Shown here piece by piece: positions 54,164 through 62,586 of a DNA stretch of 64,000 nucleotides. The stretch is from Dimorphilus gyrociliatus (Eukaryota; Annelida; Polychaeta; Dinophilidae): NCBI GenBank assembly GCA_904063045.1, contig CAJFCJ010000053.1, positions 30,885-94,884 on the forward strand. Reading direction: 5' to 3'. Both the position numbers and the translations under genes were made by a program. Under the pieces are notes generated by a model. That model was not told the origin of the DNA. It did no database searches and worked only from the letters and a program-made list of their open reading frames with translations. Numbering within the stretch: position 1 is the first letter of the stretch; each line of letters begins with the position of its first letter.

Positions 54164-54345
54164 CAGAGAAGATAGATTTAACCCTAAATTCCTAACCCTA
54201 TTTTGTGGAATACAGGCTTTTACAAACCTAAAGGATACTTCAAATGTAGAGATGAACAACTATATCTTCCAGTAAAAAAAATATGCAATGGTATTGTTGA
54301 ATGTACCTTGGCCTCTGATGAAATATTTTGCCGTACTCAACACAA
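53586..54345 (+). other. Four LDLa modules of the receptor
   Basis: Each has the six-cysteine pattern with calcium-binding acidic ends: VCDGKNDCLTNEDEMNC, CDYVLDCLDGSDEEFC, VCDGVNHCLYGDDEYNC and ICNGIVECTLASDEIFC. Splice phases between the three exons agree. Confidence 0.85.
54127..54215. repeat. (GA)n microsatellite and telomeric bits in an intron
   Basis: About 17 GA units (54127-54161) followed by TTAACCCTAAATTCCTAACCC (54178-54200), just before the LDLa 4 acceptor. Confidence 0.85.
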
Positions 54346-55100
54346 TATTCATAATAAACACTGCAGAATTTATGGCAACTACAACTTGGAATGTATGGAT
54401 GATACTAATGAAGAAAATCATTTAGTAATAAATCATATATCAAAAGACTTAAAAAGTTTATCAATATCTGGAAAATTTGTTTATAAAAAAGCACTAAATT
54501 CATATAAATTAATAAGTTTATCAATTCAAAAAAATACTAATTTACATGAATGGAATATAGAACTCATTGAAAATGTGATAAAATTAATATTAGTTGAAAA
54601 CAATTTAAATAATTTAAATTTTTTAAAAATTCAAAATTTAAATTTATCTAAAAATAATTTCAAAAATTTACAATTATTTAAATATAATTGTAAAAATTTA
54701 CTTTATTTAGATATATCATTTTCAAAAATCAAATTTTTGAAAAAAAAATGAGTTTGAAAATTTAAAAAAATTAAAAATTTTAAAAATGATTAATTGTGAA
54801 ATTAATAAAGTTGAAATGAATTTTTTTTTATTTAATATCAATACAAGAAATTTATTTAAATAAGACAAAAATTCCATTAAAACATTTCACAGTAATGATT
54901 CAAAGACTTACAGATATTCAACGCATTGTAAGTGATCAATTTCAAATTTGTTGTTCAATTTCAAAATTACACTTGAGTGAAAAAGTTGAGTGCTTGACTA
55001 AAAAACAATTGTATCTAACTTGCAATGACGTCATCCATTTAAATATTTTAAAAGTTATAAGTTGGATTTTGTCAATTTTTGGCATCTGTGGAAACATAAT

Positions 55101-55760
55101 TTGAAAGGTTACCCTCTAATTACTATAGAACATAGGGTCGAGATACTGGTAATAGAGTCTAAGGCTGCCAGTCAGCCATCCTCACCTACCACCGTTAACT
55201 CCAAAGCTCCATAGCTCAGCAACCGCTGGGCCGATTTCGTTCAAATTTTGCACAGTTGCTCAGTTCAATTAGATCTAGCACTGTGTAAAATTTCATAACG
55301 ATCGGAGCAAGTTGAAATTTCAACTTTCGTCAGTGGTCGACTTGCTTTACTGACCACCAAATACGTGATTTGTTGCGAGATAAAGTGTGGGATCAAACCA
55401 GTACCTATCCTAAGGTATAGTAAGCCTCTCAGAGATCAGTCTGGTGGCAATCTAACCAGCCACTTTTCCCCTCTCACTTGATAAAGGAGGAATACCTCCG
55501 AAATATTGTGAGTTTTAATCTGGTGACATTTTGTTAGTTGCTAAATACAGGTTCTCTTCACCCTTGTGGAGAATTTGTAAGTGGTTTTGTTGGAGATACA
55601 GTTACAGCTTAGGCTGGGGAATTGCTACTCAAGATAGCAACTCCTCAATAGCTACACCAACCCTTAGCCAAAGCTTGGTTGTAAGTGTGTGTGCACTTTT
55701 GGGATTACCAGTCTGTACTGATTGTGCTAATCCCTAACCCCAAGACCTAACCTTCATCAA
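55101..55760 (+). repeat. Family B copy ending the receptor gene
   Basis: Matches 14179-14810. It starts exactly where receptor coding sequence stops and ends with CCCTAACCCCAAGACCTAACC (55738-55754). Its hammerhead-like fold is at 55473-55512. Confidence 0.9.
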
Positions 55761-55787
55761 GCAAATGTCATTAATCTGCGAAGTGGA

Positions 55788-55970
55788 TTACTTGACCAAA
55801 ATGTCGCCAGACATTTCTGCTGGAATTTCCATGTCAGCCATAGAAAGCATGGTTGGAGCTAGGTCAGACACTTTACCACCTTCTTTGAATTCAACTGCTT
55901 TATCACCAACACAAATAAGAGGTACAGGTAGGGTAGTGTGAGCAGTGTAGATACCATCTGTCTCAGGATG
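55788..55970 (-). pseudogene. Cofactor-independent phosphoglycerate mutase, last exon
   Basis: A 60-residue C-terminal frame from about 55970 to stop TAA at 55790-55788: [19 protein letters not shown], then [12 protein letters not shown] and [10 protein letters not shown]. This is the end of the alkaline-phosphatase-like iPGM family (TAHTxxPVP, ADIAPTxL, P.EMTG.SL). It interconverts 3- and 2-phosphoglycerate in glycolysis; the metal and serine sites lie upstream and are absent here. On its 5' side the frame is cut by the subterminal repeats of a MULE, and on its 3' side lie telomere-like repeats. The rest of the gene is not in the window, so this is a fragment or a last exon displaced by insertions. 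Confidence 0.75.
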
Positions 55971-55980
55971 GGATCAACAG

Positions 55981-56110
55981 AAGTCGCCCAGGGCAGAAGT
56001 TGCCCAGGACAGAAGTCGCCCAGAAATAGGCAGAAGTTGCCCAGAACTAAGGCAGAAATCGCCCAGAACTAAAGCAGAAGTCGCCCAGAACTAAAGCAGA
56101 AGTCGCCCTG
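55981..56110. repeat. Subterminal array of a second MULE
   Basis: Eight or so copies of a GCAGAAGTCGCCCAG motif with short spacers, next to the 3' end of a MULE transposase fragment. Confidence 0.8.
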
Positions 56111-56119
56111 TACATTCAA

Positions 56120-56774
56120 TCAATTATGGAATCCCTCCACATCATTATTAGTTCTAATTGCATTTTGATACACTGACCACTGCTTTGGTGACCAAATATT
56201 ATCTATAATCCAAGTTCTCTCAAAGTACTTTATTAAGTCACCAAGTTTATTAATGGATTGAAGGTAATCTTTTATTGTTCCAAATTCTATTGGAATTATG
56301 TGAGATGGAAGAAATGGTAATGCCATAATCTGTCTCATTTCAAACCATTCTGCCCTTTTTCTTTTGAAATCTGATGAATATCCAAGTTCCTAAAAAGTTA
56401 ACAACTATAGATTAAATATATATTTTATTTTACTTTTCCACCTGTATTTTTCTATAAACAGCTTGATTCCAATGAAACAAACAACCAGTTAGTGTAACAT
56501 TTTCCCAATTGTTTAAAACAGCTTTCCAGATAGCTCTTTCAAAATCCATCACAATTTTCTTTGGTGTTTTGAATTCCAAAAGTTCATTTATTGCCTGCAA
56601 ATGAACTTTATCAATACCAATAATTCTTTAACTATATTTTACAAACCTTAAATAGTATATTGTAAGCTTTCTTCTTCTTTGATGTCATAAATGCAAACAT
56701 TAAGGGGACCTGTTTCATTTCTCCTTCTTTTTTCAAAAATGAATGCAAAGAAAATAATTGTTTGAAAGGATGTT
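56120..56774 (-). pseudogene. MULE transposase fragment, second family
   Basis: Exon-like blocks on the minus strand match the transposase at 2936-4837 in order: KQVPLMFAFMTSKKKKAY (about 56712-56655), IVMDFERAIWKA with the catalytic Asp (about 56560-56520), GCLFHWNQAVYRKIQ with C-x2-H, then ELGY...MALPFLPSHII and RTNNDVEGFHN with the catalytic Glu (56150-56120). Introns sit at the same places as in the intact gene. Both ends are missing, so it is a relic. Confidence 0.85.
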
Positions 56775-56990
56775 TTACAATTTTGTAATTGGTCTCTTGG
56801 TTTTCTTTCCATCAGCTCCAACAGTTTCTTGCTCTAAGATAGCTCCAACTGCAAAGTCAGATGCATCAGTGGTAAGGTAGAAAGGTTTGTTATAATCAGG
56901 TAGCTGTAGGATTGGAGGTGTTATCATTGCTCTCTTGAGGGTATCAAAGGCTTCTTCTGTTTCCTTAGTACATACAAAAAAAAATAAAAT
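56775..56990 (-). pseudogene. Gypsy RNase H fragment
   Basis: Minus-strand frame with PPILQLPDYNKPFYLTTDAS and AVGAILEQ, homologous to the RNase H start of the pol at 38633-41695 (PPVLQLPDFAKDFHLTTDAS). Both ends are truncated. Confidence 0.85.
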
Positions 56991-57058
56991 TGCTGGGAGT
57001 TGATACAATTCTAGAATTGATCTCTCCTCCCCTTGATTAGTATTCAAAACAATCAGAA

Positions 57059-57108
57059 TGACCCTGATGAGTCTTTGCTAAAGGGGAAGACGAAACCATG
57101 GCAGGTCA
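57059..57108 (+). ncRNA. Hammerhead motif, altered cleavage triplet
   Basis: CTGATGA, helix II GTCTT/AAGAC, CGAAAC and helix I TGACC/GGTCA are intact, but the triplet before the cleavage point is GCA instead of GTA, which should reduce or abolish cleavage. Confidence 0.75.
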
Positions 57109-57654
57109 GTTACTCAAAAAATATTTTTCAAAAAATTTTTTACATCATGAACCAGGATATTGTTTTCTCTGTCAAACCTGTGCAGGAGGTCCACACTCTT
57201 GCATTCCATTTGGAACTCATGAAAATTGGTGGAAGCTACTCAACTTTTACCAGGACTTAGATCATAGTGTCAAGTTCAACTCTTATTAAAACCTTACACA
57301 GAAGTATGGAGAGCCAAGGGGTTTTAAAGGACAGCACTAGTCTGATGGGCAAATCATACTCTGGTTCAAAAAAATTTTTTTCATTCAAAACAAAAAAGCA
57401 ATAGAAATATACAACAAAGCAAACTCAATCAAACCCATACACACTTATGCATACACTTATCACAAAAATCAACTTCAATAGTTGATATTGCACCCACACA
57501 TACACATGCAACATTAGAGATACACTTAAAAAATTCCATCTAAATACATGCACCCAATCCTATAGCAAAAAATTAAATGCAAGGTGGGATCCAGTTACAG
57601 AATTGATCCTAGCCTCCCCTTCCAGATAGCAGTAAGGGAAGCTATACTCAGAAA

Positions 57655-57704
57655 TGACCCTGATGAGTCTTTGCTAAAGGGGAAGATGAAACCATGGTAG
57701 GTCA
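57655..57704 (+). ncRNA. Hammerhead ribozyme motif
   Basis: CTGATGA (57660-57666), helix II GTCTT/AAGAT, GAAAC, helix I TGACC/GGTCA and GTA triplet. Confidence 0.82.
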
Positions 57705-58133
57705 GTTACTCAAAAAATATTTTTCAAAAAATTTTTTACATCATGAACCAGGATATTGTTTTCTCTGTCAAACCTGTGCAGGAGGTCCACACTCTTGCAT
57801 TCCATTTGGAACTCCTGAAAATTGGTGGAAGCTACCAACTTTTACCAGGACTTAGATCATAGTGTCAAGTTCAACTTTTATTAAAACCCTAACCCTAATC
57901 CTTGTATCACGTCTAATTGACAATTCAGGGTCCCAGTTCTTAAGAGATTAACCTGCCGTCATTCAGAATAGTTATTCTTCAATGTGGAACGCAACCTTCC
58001 AAGGGTATCACTCATGGAGAAAGTGAGAGTGCTACTCCAAACCCTAAATTTTTTGACACTTTTTGTAAGTGGAATACATGCAGTTTTAATGTTGTGGCAT
58101 GTTGTTATATGTTAAATGATTAAATGAAGATAA

Positions 58134-59085
58134 CTATTTAATTGATTTGGGTTTGAAAATAAACAAACATTCTTTACCTGGATCCAATGAAGGTTCAATT
58201 GTTACACCAATTTTTGAAAATGTAGTATCCCCTACTGATTGACGACGATCTGTAAGTTCATCAAAGGTTGCTTTGAAAATGTGACATATCTGATTTGAAG
58301 TTACAATACTAATTGTACTGTAAAAAAGAAATGATAAAATTATAAGACATTTATTATATTTTATAACTAACTTGCAATCACTGAGCATGCTACAAAGTTT
58401 TTTGCAGTCAGCTTCACCTGTATTAAAAACTGTATGATAAGTAAATCCGCCAAGCTGATCAGGATAACTTGTATAGGTAACTTTAAAGAAGGGGAAGGAG
58501 ACAGACAAAAACAAAGAAATGTTATTAATATATTTATGTACTTTGCTTTTATTGCATTTAGTTATTTACTTGTGTCTCCAAATTGTGGAGTATCTGAAAA
58601 AGAAATTATTTATACTTTTATTTTACAAAAAAATCTAACACTTTTTAATTACCACAAACATCTGGTTTTTCATAATAATCATAACCAATGACTTGAGGTA
58701 ACTGACTTCCTCCTAATCCTGCATGGTCAGTTGAAAGATAACATTTGTTGTTATCCTGTTTATCAACATAGAAACTCCTAAAGTGGAAAAAATGTGTAGA
58801 TTTTACTCTCCCTCTCTCTCTTTCTATAAACATACTTGCAAAGTTCAAGATAATAGCATAACTTTTTACAATAGTCTACTCCTCTATCATCTATATTATA
58901 AATAACAACATATGTGCTTGTTGCTAACTGTTTATCTTCTTGATGAAAGAAATCGCAAACTGTATATTAATAAAAGATAAGGAGAAATATGAATAAATAT
59001 AAAAATCATAATTTTTACTTGCGCAATCATTATTTCTTATTGTCAAAAGAAATATTGTTATTAATTGAAAAATTAAAATATTCAT
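58134..59085 (-). CDS. Secreted protein with two PAN/apple-like domains
   Basis: Six minus-strand exons, 59085-59019, 58959-58836, 58777-58653, 58593-58570, 58480-58372 and 58317-58134, join in phase to give 210 residues ending in TAG. Introns are 54-89 nt; exon 4 is only 24 nt. Residues 1-21 are a signal peptide (NILIFQLITIFLLTI). Two related modules follow: YCKKLCYYLELCKSF with KCYLS, and DCKKLCSMLSDC with ICHIFKA. The CxxxC, later C and C.ys/C.if spacing is that of PAN/apple domains, which bind proteins or sugars outside the cell. No membrane anchor. All frames are intact, so it is probably a working gene. The exact family is uncertain. Confidence 0.8.
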
Positions 59086-59136
59086 TATTTTTTTGGAAAA
59101 TCTAAAGCATATTTGAGATGTATAAGAAAACATTAT

Positions 59137-59147
59137 GTGGTTATATA
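59137..59147 (-). promoter_or_regulatory. Possible TATA box of PAN gene
   Basis: Minus strand CCTATATAACC about 52 bp upstream of the start codon. Confidence 0.3.
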
Positions 59148-59711
59148 GGAAATATTTCTATGAATTATTAATATAAAAGTTCAAAATTTTGTTTAGAAAG
59201 ATTAATAATCAATCTTTCGATTGAATATGTCTTCATTCAATTTATGAAAAATTCATAGGGCTTCCTCAGTTCATTTTTTGTTCCTTATTTCTAAAATGTC
59301 AGAAATATAAAAAACATTCTTTCAACAGGAATACATATGGAATATTAATCAATGAGTGTTTCTTTTCTTTGTTCTCTTGTATTGATTTAAACACAGCAAG
59401 TAGAATATATGGTATTTTTGGGTTGAGATAAAAAGCATTCACTTAAGATCAGAAAACACTCTCAAAACATACAGCATTCTTAATTATTAATATTTAATAA
59501 TAATGAATTGCTTCAGTTAACAAGTTAAACATCAGAATATAGAGAGAAACCATAAAGGAAATGGCAGGAAAAATTGGACACAGTAAATTTTGCAAGACCA
59601 ACTTTCAATAAACAGTCAAAATTGGTTGTCCCCTTTAAAGTAGTTTGTTTAAAGTTTTATAGAAAATAGTCATCAATTAATTACAGAATATAATTGAGAT
59701 ATCATAGTACA
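59148..59711. other. AT-rich intergenic DNA
   Basis: No coding frame or repeat is recognised. Confidence 0.3.
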
Positions 59712-60091
59712 TGTCTACAACATTGGTTATATTTAACATGCTTGAACTCTATTATTTTATGCAACTTATACATGTACATCTTAAAAATCTATGCAAGAAA
59801 ATGCTATAACATTGGCCAAAGAGAGGTTTCATTAGTCAGCTTTAAGGCTCATCTTTAATTACCAATAAAGGTTTGGTCAAGTTATAATTTAATTAACTTG
59901 CCTAGGGTGTGGCCTAACCCTAACCCCAAGTCCTAACCTAACTCTGCTATTGAACTCTCATATTGTTACTTGCTTAAGTATTATTATTTTGAATAAACCG
60001 TTTTAATTTAAACATTTGTTTAAAGGTTCGAGTAGAACCAGTATTGTTATAACTTTCAAGCGCATAGATTTTGCCAAGCAAGAGCAGTACA
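59712..60091 (+). repeat. Gypsy solo LTR with telomeric insert
   Basis: Same LTR as 33200-33821 in the opposite orientation, with both ends (TGTCTACAACATTGG and GAGCAGTACA). The middle is missing and replaced by TAACCCTAACCCCAAGTCC plus CTAACCTAAC (about 59914-59943). Confidence 0.85.
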
Positions 60092-60661
60092 ATAGTTATA
60101 AAATAGAAGGATATTGGGAAATTAAGGGTGATGGCAAGAGTTTTGGGAATGCATGGAAAAAGAGTTTGGGCACATACAAAGATAAAAAAATTATACTTGA
60201 TTTATCAGTGTCGATTCATTACAACTAACACAACTCAAAAATCCTAACCAAAAACACAAGAAGGAAATAAAGATTTTAATACTTGATATATTCCTATCTA
60301 TAGACTTAAAGTTTTGCATGCAAGTTCAGTATTTATTCATTAATAAATACAAAGGGATAATATCTACTGTTGCCTTATTACCTGACCAGAATGATTTATG
60401 AAAAATCATTATACAATTTCAAGAGCCATAAATTTTTATTTTGGAAATATGATACAAAACATGCTCAACACATTGGAGAAAAAATCAACATATCTTATAT
60501 CTGTCATCAATAACTTATTACTTGCCTTTTCAATTGTTAACAATCAATGGAAGGAAAAGTAAAATATTTACTCAATTGAAAAACTAATTCTAGTCAAATT
60601 CTACCATTTTTTACTATACAAAAGATTTTTACCAAAGCTTAGATTTACTTGGTCAAAGGAT
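60092..60661. other. AT-rich DNA, no gene seen
   Basis: No coding frame or repeat match is recognised. Confidence 0.3.
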
Positions 60662-60950
60662 TTGTACTTTGCTGTATTATAATTGTAGGAATTTCTGCTT
60701 CTTCAGAGCAGTACTCGTCCTTTCCAATCATTTATCAATGCACCAAAGTACTCAAACAAATAGAACTTTTCAAGTTCATCCACAAATAGTCTTAATAAAT
60801 GTAATTTCGGTAGAAATAATTCAACAAAATACCAGTATTTCATTTAAAGAATATCTATTGAGTAAATGAGTTTCTAGTTCTAAACAAATAAGTTTAAACA
60901 ATCAGTTAACAGTTAAGAACTGAACTGCCAAATTGGAGAAATGTATTTTC
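60662..60950 (-). repeat. Diverged TGTAC-family LTR fragment
   Basis: Begins TTGTACTTTGCTGTATTATA and shares blocks with 41990-42250 (ACCAGTATTTC, GAGTTTCTAGTTCTAAACAA), then diverges. Confidence 0.7.
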
Positions 60951-61139
60951 TTTTATACATTTCCCAAAGCTTGGGTTCAATTTATCAAAAGATTGCATAT
61001 GTCACAAAAACATAATCCCTAAACAAAGGCTATATAGTCAGCACATGTTGCCACATAACACATCTGTCCCATTAACATCTGATAATAGTTAAGAAAAACA
61101 ACTTTGACACATTTCTTTTTAAAGTGCTAAAGTTAACTC

Positions 61140-61700
61140 TACAAAATAAAAGTCTTTCAAAAGTTCCACCATTATAATTCATACAAAATAGTAGTATTTC
61201 TATAGTTGCACCATTCTAATTCCTATAAAATAGAAGTCTTTCTAAGGTACCCTAATATCTAAAGTCTAAGCATTCATATATCATTATATCTTAGTGCACA
61301 GGATTACAAAGTTGAAATGTAACAGTCTCATAATGCACATATAACAAAAACAAAAAAAACTATTACATCACTTATGGCTAACATGTGGCAGTGCAAAAAC
61401 AAGCCTGCCTGTTCCTCATCTGTTTTTGAATAAGATGTAACAAGTTTGATATGCATTTTATCTATATTGTTTGTTAATTCCATAATGGCACCATCTGTTA
61501 TGGTCAAAGAATCTATTTCCTGCAAAATAAAGGTGTTTCTAAAGTTCTAGAATCTAATTCTACTAATTAAAAGTCTTTCTAAAGCTCCACAATTATAATT
61601 GTATGACATAAAAGTGATTCTATAATTCCCCCATTATAATTGCTACAAAATAAAAGCCTTTCTAAAATTCTATAATATCTAAAGTCTAAATATCACAGAG
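61140..61700. repeat. Degenerate tandem repeats (about 50 bp)
   Basis: Repeated blocks AAAAGTCTTTCTAAAG.TCCA, ATTATAATT and TAATATCTAAAGTCTAA. It includes a short match to the terminal repeat (ATTCCATAATGGCACCATCT, 61480 onward, compared with 751-770). Confidence 0.55.
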
Positions 61701-62586
61701 TGTACGACTTTTAATCAATAATAGACCCAGAAAGCATCAAGAAAGCAAAAACACACCCTTGGTAATATGATACAGATATCATAACTCATACTGTGAAAGT
61801 CTACAGAAAGTGAAAAATTAAATATGAATGATTTTGGAACTATAATAAAGAAAGGAGTTAAAAATTTAAATATTAATCCTCGTTTTTTCAAAAAAATTTT
61901 TGTATAATCAAAGAAGTTATTTCAATTGTTCATGACTAGTAACAAATACATTTTAAATATTCAAATTCTCACCTATTCCTTCCTGCTCATTATTAACACA
62001 CCAAAGTACTGGTCCTAATAGAACCTAAAGTTTGTCCACAAGTATTAGCAAGTAAATGATATTTGTCCAAAGATTTGTATTTTACCAAATAAGATAGGTA
62101 TTGACTATTCTGAGCCTTTATCTCTAAAATAAACATTTCATTGCAAATTAAATACAACATGTAAAAATTGACAAGATTGTCTGTCTAGAGAGATTTTCTC
62201 TTACCAGTTTATATTTTCTTTCAAATAGATTTACAATCTAGATTGAAAGTTTGAAATATGATAAGCTATTTTGAAAGTAAAGGTTATTTGATATGTTACA
62301 CAACAATAAATGGTGTCTGGTATCTAATCTAGATTTTGGAATGCATCATGCTAATGTTTGTTCCTAACATTCAACTGATTTTATTCTTTGTGTTTTCTAA
62401 TTGATTTTCTCTCTTTTATAGTTATTTTGTAAGAAATTCGGATTTAAAAATGTTTTGCTATAAACTATACCTAGATCCTAATTCTTGTATTATGTCTGTT
62501 TAAAGCTCCTTTGAGCAGTTTTCTCTATCCAACATTTTTGTTAGTATTCCCAGTTACTTTTATGAGTCACATGGTTGCTTTGCAAC
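61701..62586. other. AT-rich DNA before the right repeat copy
   Basis: No coding frame is supported. A short LTR-family scrap (AAAGTACTGGTCC, AATAGAACC) lies near 62000. Confidence 0.3.

Larger units (their letters stand above)
51083..55100 (+). pseudogene. SRCR/LDLa/LRR receptor gene, cut in first TM helix
   Basis: ATG 51083 starts a signal peptide (YFLLIAHIIRTNC). Exons I can place: 51083-51348; 51511 to about 51578 (SRCR end, ILKCFKKNSSC); about 51652-51909; 51966 to about 52363; about 52437-52745 (SRCR: ICKHFGY, HIQCNNTHSSLNDC); about 52942-53170; 53586-53849 (two LDLa modules); 53909-54109 (LDLa 3); 54216 onward (LDLa 4, then leucine-rich repeats). The LRR part has frameshifts at homopolymers near 54745 and 54825. 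It ends in a Cys-rich hinge and SWILSIFGICGNI, the start of helix 1 of a rhodopsin-like receptor, where repeat B begins. The LDLa-LRR-7TM order is that of relaxin-receptor/GRL101-type receptors. The rest of the receptor is missing, so signalling is not expected. Confidence 0.75.
56991..57899 (+). mobile_element. Second tandem pair of hammerhead units
   Basis: Two units about 596 bp apart, with hammerheads at 57059-57108 and 57655-57704, each followed by an almost identical block (TTACTCAAAAAATATTTTTC to TAGTGTCAAGTTCAAC). The first unit reads into the second; the second stops at TTAAAA and passes into CCCTAACCCTAA (57886-57899), the same end point as at 7100. Confidence 0.8.
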
